From: CAJCJE01 sp963818685
GTDB taxonomy: Bacteria > Actinomycetota > Actinomycetes > Mycobacteriales > Pseudonocardiaceae
Direction: 5' to 3'
NCBI GenBank assembly: GCA_963818685.1
Contig: CAWFTJ010000003.1
Span: 558,001-622,000 of the forward strand
DNA: 64,000 nt
Made by a program: the position numbers and the translations under genes
The notes under the pieces: model-generated
What the model was told of the DNA's origin: nothing
Databases searched by the model: none
The model's input: the letters and a program-made list of their open reading frames with translations, nothing else
Shown: piece after piece, positions 1 through 8,001 of the stretch
Numbering within the stretch: the stretch's first letter is position 1
How the letters are laid out: each line of letters starts with the position of its first letter

Positions 1-1017
1 GCGGGCGCCATGCTCGGTTCCGCCGCGACCCTGTTGTTCCTCAACGCCATCCCGGAGAGCATCGGCTGGCGGCTTGGCTTCCTGCTCGGACCGATACTCG
101 GCGCGTTCATCATCTACATCCGCCGCAACCTGCCGGAGAGTCCACGCTGGCAGATCATGCACGGCCGAGCCGAGGGCGCCGAGAAGTCGATCTCCTACAT
201 CGAGGAACAGGTCGCCAGGTCCGGTGTTGCCCTGCCACCGGTCGACGACAGCATGGCCATCGAGGTCAAGCCGACCGACCAGCGCGGCTATCTGACGTTG
301 CTGAGGATGCTGCTCGCGAGGTATCCGGGCAGATCGGTGCTTGGCGCGGGACTGATGATCACGCAGTCCTTCCTCTACAACGCCATCTTCTTCAGCTTCA
401 CCACCGTCCTGGCCGCCTACTTCGGCGTCGGTGGCGGGGCGCCGCTGTACCTGCTGGCGTTCTCGATCGGCAACCTGATCGGTCCGCTGGTGCTGGGGCC
501 GTTGTTCGACACGGTCGGGCGACGGCAGATGATCGGTGGCACCTACCTGCTGTCCGGGGTGCTGCTGGCGGTCATCGGCCTGCTGTTCAACGCGCACGTG
601 CTCAACGCGTTGACGCTGACCATCGCCTTCGCGATCGTCTTCTTCTTCGCGTCGGCCGGTGCGAGCGCGGCGTACCTGACGGTCAGCGAGGTGTTCCCGC
701 AGGAGGTCCGAGCCAAGGCGATCGGCGTGTTCTACTCGATCTCGCAGGGCGCGGGCATCGCGGCGAACCTGTACTTCGGCGCGCTGATCGGTACCAGCAA
801 ACACCCGCCGACCTCGGGCCTGTTCATCGGTTACCTCTCAGGTGCCGGCATCATGGTGATCGGTGGCCTGATCGCCGTGTTCCTCGGTGTCGACGCGGCC
901 GGCAAGTCGCTTGAGGACGTGGCAACGCCACTGTCCCTTGTGCGGAAGGCCACCCACATCGACATCGAGTCGATGGGGCATCGGCCGCCGTCGGCTCGAC
1001 CGGATCCGACCGGCTGA
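1..1017 (+). CDS. MFS transporter, C-terminal part (5' end outside window)
   Basis: The reading frame is open from the first base, so the N-terminal half of the protein lies outside the window; the visible part is about 338 residues. It shows the second half of a 12-helix major facilitator. A cytoplasmic loop with the LPESPRW motif, typical of sugar-porter/metabolite:H+ symporter subfamilies, is followed by six hydrophobic helices. GPLFDTVGRRQMIGG is the repeated A-type loop motif of the family. The tail after the last helix (from about residue 300) is hydrophilic. The substrate cannot be read from sequence. A strong hairpin follows the stop codon. Certain as an MFS protein, unknown as to cargo. 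Confidence 0.85.
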   Translation, partial: AGAMLGSAATLLFLNAIPESIGWRLGFLLGPILGAFIIYIRRNLPESPRWQIMHGRAEGAEKSISYIEEQVARSGVALPPVDDSMAIEVKPTDQRGYLTLLRMLLARYPGRSVLGAGLMITQSFLYNAIFFSFTTVLAAYFGVGGGAPLYLLAFSIGNLIGPLVLGPLFDTVGRRQMIGGTYLLSGVLLAVIGLLFNAHVLNALTLTIAFAIVFFFASAGASAAYLTVSEVFPQEVRAKAIGVFYSISQGAGIAANLYFGALIGTSKHPPTSGLFIGYLSGAGIMVIGGLIAVFLGVDAAGKSLEDVATPLSLVRKATHIDIESMGHRPPSARPDPTG

Positions 1018-1033
1018 GTCGGGTCGACGACAA

Positions 1034-1062
1034 CGGGCGCCTCCCTTCGCGGGAGGCGCCCG
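1034..1062. terminator. Bidirectional hairpin between convergent genes
   Basis: Perfect 12-bp stem (CGGGCGCCTCCC and its complement) with a 5-nt TTCGC loop, followed by TTT on the + strand. It lies 17 bp after the MFS stop and 15 bp from the stop of the convergent lipoprotein gene, so it can serve both. Confidence 0.8.
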
Positions 1063-1076
1063 TTTCAGGTGGTCGG

Positions 1077-1727
1077 TCAGCCGGTGATCTGCCGGACCAA
1101 TCGGTTCGCGTCGTCCTGGGTGAAGTTGCCGTCGAGTTGCACGGTGCCGTCGGTGACCGGGGAATCGATGGTCTGGGTGGACAACACCGTGCCACGTACC
1201 ACGAACGCGAACTGTTCGCGGCTGTGTTGCGTGGTGATCGTGGCGAACGACTTCGCGTCGGACGCGGTCATCGTCATGGTGATCACCCATTGGGTGGCGG
1301 GCGGCTGGTTGGTCACGTTGATCGAGTCGAGCTGCTGCAACTCCATCAGCGGCGGGGACACCTGGTAGCAATCGACACCGTCCACATCGCGCAGCACGGC
1401 CGAGGTGGAAGCCGTTGAAGTCGTTGTGGGGCTTGGGTTTTGCCGCGTGCACGGGGACGTGCCAAGCACCTCGCGCAGTTCGACCGGGACGGCCAGCGGG
1501 ACCTGGCCGACGGTTGGCGTTCCGGACGCGTGACCACTGGCCGCGTTGTTGGGCGTGTTCGCGCCGCTCGCGGCCTCGCAGCCGGTGAGCGCGGTGCAGG
1601 AGAGCAGCACTGTACCCAACAGGAAGGCGATGGTGGCGCCTCGTCGCGCCGTGCGGGTTGTGCTTCGGCGTGCGGTCGATGCGGTTTTCGGGGCCTGCAT
1701 CGGTTGCGACACCACGGGGTCGATCAC
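1077..1727 (-). CDS. Putative lipoprotein with a SecDF-P1-like domain
   Basis: 216 residues from a GTG start with an AAGGAG site 5 nt upstream. After a basic stretch comes a hydrophobic segment ending in the lipobox LTGC (Cys about residue 50), so the mature protein is probably lipid-anchored on the outer face of the membrane. A T/S/N-rich linker leads to a globular C-terminal region. The pattern CYQVSPP...SINVTNQPP...WVITMTMTASDAKSFATIT...QFAFVVRG resembles the soluble SecDF P1 head subdomain that recurs in actinobacterial lipoproteins. This resemblance is from memory of the family pattern. Function unknown. Confidence 0.7.
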   Translation of the reverse strand: MIDPVVSQPMQAPKTASTARRSTTRTARRGATIAFLLGTVLLSCTALTGCEAASGANTPNNAASGHASGTPTVGQVPLAVPVELREVLGTSPCTRQNPSPTTTSTASTSAVLRDVDGVDCYQVSPPLMELQQLDSINVTNQPPATQWVITMTMTASDAKSFATITTQHSREQFAFVVRGTVLSTQTIDSPVTDGTVQLDGNFTQDDANRLVRQITG

Positions 1728-1895
1728 CGCGGCTCCTTGCGTGTGCGGCGTGAGGCGCCAAGTTTACGGCGCACCCCTGCGGGCCAACGCCAAAAATGAC
1801 CAATTCGAGATACCGGGCGCCGAACGGCGGGCGCGGGGCGCCGGACGGAACACGCTTTGATCATGCCCACCGATCGGATTTCTAACTTTACCCAT

Positions 1896-1909
1896 GAGTA
1901 GGTATACTC
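1896..1909. promoter_or_regulatory. Inverted repeat upstream of the acyl-CoA dehydrogenase pair
   Basis: GAGTA-GGTA-TACTC, 50 bp before the fadE24-like start, in a locally AT-rich stretch that contains plausible promoter hexamers. Position and symmetry suggest a repressor site overlapping the promoter; the regulator is not identifiable here. Confidence 0.4.
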
Positions 1910-1959
1910 TTCGGTAGGTTTTTCTGGTCCGACTCGGGCAGTACGTCAGGAGGCGCGAC

Positions 1960-3285
1960 ATGGCTGCCAGCAGCAGTGGGCGGGACGCGATGGGCCTGGG
2001 TCTCGCCCTGCTCAACAAGCTCGTGGGCGTACCCCTGCTCGACCGGTTCGGCTTGCGCAAACCCGTCGAGAAGGCGGTCTACGAGGCGACAAGGAGCGGG
2101 TTCCGCGCCGCGACCGCCGCGGGCCGCTCGTTCGCCGCCGTCCAACGCGTCGGCAAGCCGAAGCGGCCGGTCACCGACTCCTCGGCCGACCTGTTCGACC
2201 TCACGCCGACCGAGGATCAGCAGCTGATCAGGGACACCGTCGCCGAGTTCGCCACCGAGCAGCTGCGCGAGCGCGCCGCCGAGGCGGACGCGAAGTGCGC
2301 GACCCCGGACGACCTGATCGCCAAGTCCGCCGAGCTCGGCATCACCCTGCTCGGCGTGCCGGAGGAACTCGGCGGCGTCGGCACCGCCCGCTCAGCGCTC
2401 ACCGCCATTCTGGTCGCCGAGGCGCTGGCCAAGGGCGACATGGGCCTCGCCGTCGCGTGCCTCGCATCGGGAGCGGTCAGCACCGCGCTCGTGCTGTGGG
2501 GGTCGAGTGACGCGCAGGCCACCTACCTGCCCGCGTTCGTCGGCGACGACGTGCCGGCCGCGGCACTCGCGATCGTCGAGCCGCACGCCCTTTTCGACCC
2601 GTTCGAGCTGCGCACCGTGGCCCGCCGCACCTCGGGCGGGTTCATCATCGACGGGGTCAAGTCCATGGTCCCGCGCGCCGCGCAGGTGGAACTGTTCGTG
2701 ATCGCGGCCGAACTGGAGGGCCGTGGCCCCGCGTTGTTCGTGATCGAGTCCGGCGCGGCCGGCCTGTCCGTCGAGGCCGAACCGGCCATGGGCGTGCGCG
2801 CCGCCGGCCTCGGCCGCCTCAGCCTCACCAAGGTGCACGTCCCCGACACCGCCCTGCTCGGCGCGGCCGACCCGGCCGTCTACGCGGAATGCGTGCGACT
2901 GTCCCGCCTGGCCTGGTGCGGTCTGGCGGTCGGCACCGCGCAGGCCGTGCTCGACTACGTCATCCCGTACGTCAACGAGCGGGTCGCGTTCGGCGAGCCG
3001 GTCAGCCACCGGCAGGGCGTCGCGTTCAGGGTCGCCGACATCGCCATCGAGCTTGAGGGCATGCGGCTGGCCACCTACCGCGCGGCGGCCCGCGCCGACG
3101 CGGGCAAGCCCTTCGCCCGCGAGACCGCGCTCGCGCACCGGCTCTGCGTCGACAAGGGCATGCGGATCGGCAGCGACGGCGTGCAGCTGCTCGGCGGTCA
3201 CGGCTATGTCAAGGAACACCCGGTCGAACGCTGGTATCGCGACCTGCGCGCGATCGGCGTCGCCAGCGGCATCGTCCTCGTCTGA
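1960..3285 (+). CDS. fadE24: Acyl-CoA dehydrogenase, FadE24-type subunit
   Basis: 441 residues; ATG with AGGAGG 6 nt upstream. An unusual N-terminal extension of about 75 residues (LLNKLVGVPLLDRFGLRKPVEKAVYEATRSG-like) precedes the standard ACAD fold. The C-terminus has GGHGYVKEHPVERWYRDLRAIGVASG. Both features match mycobacterial FadE24 as I remember it. The usual catalytic Glu in an EGT motif near the C-terminus is absent; the neighbour carries it. Related adjacent FadE pairs of mycobacteria are known to form heterotetramers, so this subunit probably works with the next gene in beta-oxidation of an unidentified acyl-CoA, perhaps from sterol or lipid catabolism. Symbol given by resemblance, not by database match. 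Confidence 0.8.
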   Translation: MAASSSGRDAMGLGLALLNKLVGVPLLDRFGLRKPVEKAVYEATRSGFRAATAAGRSFAAVQRVGKPKRPVTDSSADLFDLTPTEDQQLIRDTVAEFATEQLRERAAEADAKCATPDDLIAKSAELGITLLGVPEELGGVGTARSALTAILVAEALAKGDMGLAVACLASGAVSTALVLWGSSDAQATYLPAFVGDDVPAAALAIVEPHALFDPFELRTVARRTSGGFIIDGVKSMVPRAAQVELFVIAAELEGRGPALFVIESGAAGLSVEAEPAMGVRAAGLGRLSLTKVHVPDTALLGAADPAVYAECVRLSRLAWCGLAVGTAQAVLDYVIPYVNERVAFGEPVSHRQGVAFRVADIAIELEGMRLATYRAAARADAGKPFARETALAHRLCVDKGMRIGSDGVQLLGGHGYVKEHPVERWYRDLRAIGVASGIVLV

Positions 3286-3294
3286 CCCTCGGTA

Positions 3295-3353
3295 CGAACT
3301 CTCGGCCCGAACTCTCGGCCCGAACTCTCGGCCCGAACTCGCGGCACGAACGG
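3295..3353 (+). repeat. 13-bp tandem repeat in the fadE24-fadE23 spacer
   Basis: Units of CGAACTCTCGGCC start at 3295, 3308 and 3321 as exact copies. A diverged copy starts at 3334 and a 7-bp remnant at 3347. The array fills most of the 78-bp spacer between the two cotranscribed genes and ends just before the downstream ribosome-binding region. Confidence 0.9.
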
Positions 3354-3363
3354 AGCGATTGGC

Positions 3364-4578
3364 ATGATCAACCTTGAGGTGCCGAAGAAGCTGTCCGCGC
3401 TGGTCAGCCAGGCCCACAAGGCAGCGGCCGAGATCTTCCGGCCGAACTCCCGTAAGTACGACCGCGCCGAGCACAGCTATCCCAAGGAACTCGACGTGCT
3501 CGCCGCGCTCATCGACGGCCTCAACGCCTCCGGCGCGGGCGGCGCGGGCGCCGGCGGCGTGCGTCGCGACTCGAACGGCGAGACCGACAAGGCCAAGATC
3601 CGCAACGGTGGCAACCTGGCCACCGTGCTCGGCACCATCGAGATGTGCTGGGGCGACGTCGGCCTGCTGCTGTCCATGCCGCGCCAGGGCCTCGGCAACG
3701 CCGCGATCGCCTCCGTCGCCAACGACGAGCAGCTCAAGCGGTTCGCCGGCAAGTGGGCGGCGATGGCCATCACCGAACCGGACTGCGGCTCCGACTCCGC
3801 CGCCATCCGCACCACGGCCGTGCTCGACGGCGACGAGTACGTCCTCAACGGCGAGAAGATCTTTGTCACGTCGGGCGAGCGCGCCGACGCCGTCGTCGTC
3901 TGGGCGACCCTCGACCGCGCCAAGGGCCGCGCCGCGATCAAGTCGTTCGTGGTCGAGAAGGGCACGCCCGGCTTCGAACTCGTCCGCCTCGAACACAAGC
4001 TCGGCATCCGCGCCTCCGACACCGCGCACTTCCACCTTGACAACGTGCGCGTGCCGAGGGAGAACCTGCTCGGCGACCCGGAGATCAACGTCGAACGCGG
4101 CTTCGCCGGCGTCATGCAGACCTTCGACAACACCCGACCGCTGGTCGCCGCCATGGCTGTCGGCGTTGCCAAGGCCGCGCTTGAGGAGACCCGCCGCCTG
4201 CTCACCGAGGCCGGCCTGACCATCGACTACGACCATGCCGGCCCGCGCCAACCCGCAGCGGTGGCCACCTTCCTGGAACTGGAGGCCGACTACGAAGCGG
4301 CCTACCTGCTCACCATGGAAGCCGCCTGGATGGCCGACAATTCGCGGCCGAATTCGCTGCACGCGTCGATGGCCAAGGCGAAGGCCGGCCGCAGCGCCAC
4401 CGACATCGCGCTGCGCTGCGTCGAACTCGCCGGCAGCCTCGGCTATTCGGAGAACTCGCTGCTGGAGAAATGGGCCCGAGACGCGAAAATTCTTGACATT
4501 TTCGAGGGCACGCAGCAGATTCAGCAGCTCATCGTGGCCCGCCGCCTGCTCGGCAAGTCGTCATCGGAACTAAAATAA
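3364..4578 (+). CDS. fadE23: Acyl-CoA dehydrogenase, FadE23-type subunit
   Basis: 404 residues, ATG start; GGAG lies about 10 nt upstream. Full-length ACAD fold: ITEPDCGSDSAAIRT in the FAD/substrate-binding middle domain, KIFVTSGERAD, and a C-terminal helical domain with ILDIFEGTQQIQQLIVARRLLG. The Glu of EGT is the canonical catalytic base. The gene follows the FadE24-type gene in the same orientation, separated only by the 13-bp repeat array, and complements its missing base, so a heteromeric FAD enzyme is likely. The order fadE24-fadE23 is the same as in mycobacteria. Confidence 0.82.
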   Translation: MINLEVPKKLSALVSQAHKAAAEIFRPNSRKYDRAEHSYPKELDVLAALIDGLNASGAGGAGAGGVRRDSNGETDKAKIRNGGNLATVLGTIEMCWGDVGLLLSMPRQGLGNAAIASVANDEQLKRFAGKWAAMAITEPDCGSDSAAIRTTAVLDGDEYVLNGEKIFVTSGERADAVVVWATLDRAKGRAAIKSFVVEKGTPGFELVRLEHKLGIRASDTAHFHLDNVRVPRENLLGDPEINVERGFAGVMQTFDNTRPLVAAMAVGVAKAALEETRRLLTEAGLTIDYDHAGPRQPAAVATFLELEADYEAAYLLTMEAAWMADNSRPNSLHASMAKAKAGRSATDIALRCVELAGSLGYSENSLLEKWARDAKILDIFEGTQQIQQLIVARRLLGKSSSELK

Positions 4579-4676
4579 TTTCGATCCGATAAAACAAGTA
4601 ACATCGGCCTCTCATATCGCGACCAACGGGGCGGACCGGCCATAGTGGCCGATCGTCTTCTGCCCGAGAGGTCGCG

Positions 4677-5282
4677 ATGTCCTACCCCTCCATGACGCCC
4701 GCCGCACCGCAGCAACCCGCCCAGCAGCCGCGCAACGGCCTCGGCACCTCGGGCTTCGTGCTCGGCCTCATCGGCCTGGTGTTCTCGGTGATTCCGATCG
4801 TCGGCGTCGTCGCATGGCCGCTGGTCATCCTGGGTGTCATTTTCTCGGCAATCGGTTTCGCGCGCACAAGAAGCGGCGCCGCCACCAACACCGGACTTTC
4901 CATCGCCGGTCTCGCCGTGTCCGTTGTCGGGCTGGTCATCTGCATTCTCTGGGTCGCGGTATTCAACAAGGCCGCCACCGACGTCGTCAACCAGGCCAAC
5001 AAGACCGTCACGATTTCCTACGACGCGGGCGGCACAGCCAAGAATGCCACCATCGACTATTCCGCGTTCTCCAACGGCAGCTTCTCCGACAGCACCGAGC
5101 AGGCCCCGCTGCCGTGGCACAAGGACGTCAAGGCGACCGGGCTGCTCAGCGGTGGCACCCTCACCGTCACCGCAGGCGCGGACGGCGGCACGGTGACCTG
5201 CAAGGTCACCGTCGACGGTCAGGTCAAGAAGCAGGTGTCCGCGACCGGCCCACTCGCCATGGCCAGCTGCGACGGATTCTGA
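4677..5282 (+). CDS. DUF4190 membrane protein with MmpS-like C-terminal domain
   Basis: 201 residues; GAGAGG 5 nt before ATG. A Pro/Gln-rich N-terminus (about 20 residues) is followed by two hydrophobic helices joined by FARTRSGAATNTGLSIAG, the typical DUF4190 hairpin. After about residue 105 comes an extracytoplasmic beta-rich domain (TISYDAGGTAKNATIDY, LPWHKDV, VTCKVTVDGQ, ASCDGF) with two Cys that could pair. That pattern resembles MmpS-type transport accessory domains. Probably a membrane-anchored surface protein; role unknown. Confidence 0.7.
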   Translation: MSYPSMTPAAPQQPAQQPRNGLGTSGFVLGLIGLVFSVIPIVGVVAWPLVILGVIFSAIGFARTRSGAATNTGLSIAGLAVSVVGLVICILWVAVFNKAATDVVNQANKTVTISYDAGGTAKNATIDYSAFSNGSFSDSTEQAPLPWHKDVKATGLLSGGTLTVTAGADGGTVTCKVTVDGQVKKQVSATGPLAMASCDGF

Positions 5283-5307
5283 TCGAGTGGCCTTCGGCCC
5301 GCTCGCT

Positions 5308-5685
5308 TCACAGATGGGGGAGCGGGTCCGGTGGCAGGCAGTTCTCCTGGCTGATCTCGGCGTCCGCGGCCCGGATCACCGGCACGTACTCCTGCTCGGT
5401 CTCCATCACGAACCCGCCGAAGGCGAAGGTCGGGGCGAGGGTGGTGTCCACAGGACCGAGCTGGATGCTGCGCGGGTAGCGGGCCAGCACCGAGGTGGGC
5501 TTGCGGCTGAACCACCCGCAGCCGAGCACGGTCACGTTGGTGTCGGTCACCGCGACCACGAAGGGTGCCATGCCGAACGCGGTCCGCCTGCTCGACACCG
5601 ACATCGCCGGGAAAAGGTAATGGATCTCGGTCCCTTGCGGCAGGAAGGCACGTGCGCGTTTCCGAACGGCCGAGGACAACGGCAT
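5308..5685 (-). CDS. Conserved actinobacterial protein, PH-like fold likely
   Basis: 125 residues; ATG preceded by AAGGTAGG. The sequence runs as alternating beta-strand patterns (EIHYLFPAM, PFVVAVTDTNVTVLGCGWF, ARYPRSIQLGPVD, FAFGGFVMETEQEYVPVIRAADAE), with no signal peptide or membrane helix. This matches a family of short actinobacterial proteins that sense or bind via a PH-like barrel. Convergent with the DUF4190 gene, with 25 bp between stops. Function unknown. Confidence 0.6.
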   Translation of the reverse strand: MPLSSAVRKRARAFLPQGTEIHYLFPAMSVSSRRTAFGMAPFVVAVTDTNVTVLGCGWFSRKPTSVLARYPRSIQLGPVDTTLAPTFAFGGFVMETEQEYVPVIRAADAEISQENCLPPDPLPHL

Positions 5686-5852
5686 GCGGCGCCTACCTTG
5701 GGAGCGAGTTCAACGGACCAAACCTATGCGCCTGAAGCATATTCGCAGTGTGTCCGCTGAGGGTGAACTTGACAAGCACGCCACGAATTGCTGACGGAAT
5801 GAACGCGGCTGTTGACTGTCCGCATGCGAGATCGCCATGGCCGAATACCTTC

Positions 5853-5878
5853 CCCGTCACGTCGTCCGACGTGACGGG
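5853..5878. repeat. 26-bp near-perfect palindrome
   Basis: Arms CCCGTCACGTCG and CGACGTGACGGG (12 bp each, exact) flank a 2-bp TC centre. The short centre favours a protein-binding site over a terminator. It lies in the gap between the 5308-5685 gene and the small gene at 5978-6181. Confidence 0.8.
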
Positions 5879-5948
5879 TCGTCTACTGCCCCCAGTGCAC
5901 GAGAATGCTCGCGCGTTTCGGTACGGAACGCGCCCGGCCCCGTACTCA

Positions 5949-5971
5949 AGGTCACCAAAAATCGGTGACCT
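5949..5971 (-). terminator. Hairpin downstream of the small Cys protein gene
   Basis: AGGTCACC / GGTGACCT arms (8 bp) with a 7-nt AAAAATC loop. It starts 7 bp after the stop of the minus-strand gene at 5978. No T-run follows, so it is a weak terminator or an RNA-end-protecting hairpin. Confidence 0.45.
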
Positions 5972-5977
5972 GGGTGG

Positions 5978-6181
5978 TCACAGTTCCAGGGCGATTTCCG
6001 CGGCGCACGCCGCCCGGCATGGCCAGTGCTGGCCACAGGAACTGCACTCGGTACCTGAACATTGGTGAACGCCAAGGATCTGCACCGCGGTCTGGCGGTA
6101 GTGATCCAACAGTCCCGCCCAGACTTCGGGCGTGGAACCCGCCGGATCTTCGACGGTCCTGGCTTCGCCGGGTTGCGACAT
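5978..6181 (-). CDS. Small Cys/Trp protein of actinobacteria
   Basis: 67 residues from ATG at 6181, with GGAAGG 11 nt and GAGG 3 nt upstream; a GTG three codons earlier is an alternative. The C-terminal half carries CSGTECSSCGQHWPCRAAC, with five Cys and a WPC motif. Short proteins ending in C-x2-C...WPC...A...L are common in Streptomyces and Pseudonocardiales, often beside helix-turn-helix regulators, and may bind zinc. No such regulator is adjacent here. Function unknown. Confidence 0.5.
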   Translation of the reverse strand: MSQPGEARTVEDPAGSTPEVWAGLLDHYRQTAVQILGVHQCSGTECSSCGQHWPCRAACAAEIALEL

Positions 6182-6561
6182 TGCCCTCACGGCCTTCCAG
6201 CTTCACGTTCTCGTCGGTGTGGTGCTGTGGTGTTGTGGTGACGACGGCCCGCGGATCGCGTGACGCCATCAGTGTCGTCATCTTCACATGAGACGCGCTG
6301 GATACTCGCTCGGTTCATCGAGGTTTGGACCATTTTCTTTACCGAGTTGCCGAGCGCCCCCAGTGAACGCCAGGTCACAGCGTAATCCGCGGCCGAACGG
6401 GTGGCGGACGCAGGAGCAACCATGAAGAAAACTTCAGGAGAAACACACCGGCGTGTCGTGCCGTCGCGGGCCGATCGTGACCAGGTTGAGACGATTCGCG
6501 ATGTCGAACGCGGACCGTCCCTTGACAACGGCGCCCCGGTCAGTCTCGCGTCAGTCTCGCT
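6182..6561. other. Non-coding stretch before the P450 gene end
   Basis: Open frames here lack ribosome-binding sites, family patterns and third-position GC bias. An 11-bp direct duplication (GTCAGTCTCGC twice, about 6539-6560) sits immediately after the P450 stop. Confidence 0.4.
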
Positions 6562-7911
6562 TCACCGCCGGGTCACCGCGATCCGCGCACCGCGTGCCGG
6601 AACGAGCGTGATGTTGCGTGGCTTGGCCCGCTCCGGCGGGGAAGCGTCGAAGTGCAGGTCGAACCGGGTCAGCACCTCGCGCAGCACCACGGTCGCCTCC
6701 AACTGGGCAAATCCGGCGCCGAGGCAGCGCCGCGCGCCGCCGCCGAACGGGATCCAGGTGTTCGGCGCGGGCTGGCCGTCCAGGAACCGCTCCGGCCGGA
6801 ACTCCGCTGGCGCGTCGAAGTGCCGCTGGTCGGCCTGTACCAGCCCGATCGCCGGCACCACGGTCACGCCCGCGGGCAGGTGGTAGCCGCCCACCTCGAC
6901 CGGCTCGGTCAGCCGCCGCGCCACCTCGTACACGACCGGGTGCAGCCGCAGCGCCTCCTTGACCACCGCGACCAGATACTCGTCCTCGCCGCTGTCCGCG
7001 GCGGCCCGCGCCCTGGCCAGCTGGGCGGGGTTGCGGGCCAGGTCGTGGCAGGCCCAGGCCAGCGTGGTCGCCGTGGTTTCGTGCCCGGCAAGCAGCAGGG
7101 TGACCAGCTGGTCGCGCAACTCCGCGTCGGTCAGCCCGTCCTGGCCGGAACCGTCGGTGCCCTCGGCGCCGTCGCTGGTCCGCAGCAGCCGGGACAGCAC
7201 GTCGTCCCGGTCGGCCAGGTCCCTCGCCCTGCGGCGCTCGGCGATCTCGGCGTAGAGCAGCCGGTCCAGTTCGCGCTGGCCGGCCAGGTAGTGCCGCCAC
7301 GGTCCGAAACTCTGGAGTTTCGGATAGAACCAGCCGAGCATCACCAGCGGCCCGATCCCGACCACGTCGCGCACCAGCGGCCGCAGCGCGGCCAGCCGCG
7401 CCTGTTCGGTCACCCCGAACACCACCCGCAGGATGACCTCCAGCGTCAGCTCGTGCATCTGGTCGTGGCTGGCGAACACCCGCCCGACCGGCCACTTCTG
7501 CGCCTGCACCCGCGCCACCTCCGCGACCAGCTGCTCGTAGCCGCGCAGCGCCGGGCCGTGGAAGGCCGGCATGAGCAGTCGCCGCACCCGCACGTGCGCG
7601 TCCTCGTCGACCAGCAGCACCGAGTGCTCGCCCATGATCGGGCCGAGGATCGCGTTGCCCTCGCCGGCGTGGTAGACGGCGGGGGAGCCGCTGAACACGG
7701 TCTTGATCTGCTCGGGTTGGCTGAGTACGACCAGCCGCCGGTTGTTCGGCGCGATGTGCAACGTGAACATGTCGCCGTAGCGGCGCTGTAGGTACGCCAT
7801 CACCCTCGGCCGGAACGCGCCGAACAGCAGGCTCTGCGCCAGCACGGGCAGCCGTGAACCCGGCGGCAGCGAAGCGTCGACGGACTTGGGCAGGGTGCTG
7901 GGAAACGCCAT
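6562..7911 (-). CDS. Cytochrome P450
   Basis: 449 residues, full length. Heme-thiolate mono-oxygenase motifs are all present: I-helix LLLAGHETTATTLAWA, K-helix EALRLHP, PERF segment FRPERFLDG, heme loop FGGGARRCLGAGFA with the Cys ligand, and no membrane anchor. The 440-450 residue length and divergent TetR gene recall the mycobacterial CYP135/CYP138 group. The substrate cannot be inferred. Redox partners are not in the window. The divergent operator at 7952-7965 suggests control by the adjacent TetR protein. Confidence 0.9.
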   Translation of the reverse strand: MAFPSTLPKSVDASLPPGSRLPVLAQSLLFGAFRPRVMAYLQRRYGDMFTLHIAPNNRRLVVLSQPEQIKTVFSGSPAVYHAGEGNAILGPIMGEHSVLLVDEDAHVRVRRLLMPAFHGPALRGYEQLVAEVARVQAQKWPVGRVFASHDQMHELTLEVILRVVFGVTEQARLAALRPLVRDVVGIGPLVMLGWFYPKLQSFGPWRHYLAGQRELDRLLYAEIAERRRARDLADRDDVLSRLLRTSDGAEGTDGSGQDGLTDAELRDQLVTLLLAGHETTATTLAWACHDLARNPAQLARARAAADSGEDEYLVAVVKEALRLHPVVYEVARRLTEPVEVGGYHLPAGVTVVPAIGLVQADQRHFDAPAEFRPERFLDGQPAPNTWIPFGGGARRCLGAGFAQLEATVVLREVLTRFDLHFDASPPERAKPRNITLVPARGARIAVTRR

Positions 7912-7951
7912 GTCGGCCCCGTTCCGTGTGACGGCGGTTAGACAACCGTTT

Positions 7952-7965
7952 TATACGCTTGTATA
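7952..7965. promoter_or_regulatory. Probable TetR operator between P450 and tetR
   Basis: TATAC-GCTT-GTATA inverted repeat in the AT-rich centre of the 90-bp divergent spacer, 41 bp from the P450 start and 37 bp from the tetR start. It overlaps sequences that could serve as -10 hexamers for both genes. Confidence 0.5.
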
Positions 7966-8001
7966 TATCCGCTGTCCAGACCGCGCGTCTACCCTTGCCT
8001 G

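Larger units (their letters stand above)
5686..5977. other. Non-coding stretch
   Basis: No reading frame here has convincing coding bias or a ribosome-binding site. It contains the 26-bp palindrome at 5853-5878, a weaker 7-bp inverted repeat around 5909-5931 (GCGCGTT...AACGCGC), and the hairpin at 5949-5971. Confidence 0.5.

Noticed and set aside
838..1803. Long minus-strand frame overlapping the lipoprotein gene
   Set aside because: Arg/Pro/His-rich composition typical of an out-of-frame shadow in high-GC DNA; the lipoprotein frame has a lipobox and a ribosome-binding site.
2392..4362. 656-codon minus-strand frame across both acyl-CoA dehydrogenases
   Set aside because: Antisense shadow; both fadE genes on the other strand have full-length family homology.
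5905..6291. Plus-strand frame over the small Cys protein
   Set aside because: No ribosome site or family pattern; the antisense frame has clustered CxxC and WPC motifs.
6187..6528. 113-codon minus-strand frame upstream of the small Cys protein
   Set aside because: Ser/Arg-rich, no family resemblance, weak coding bias; treated as non-coding.
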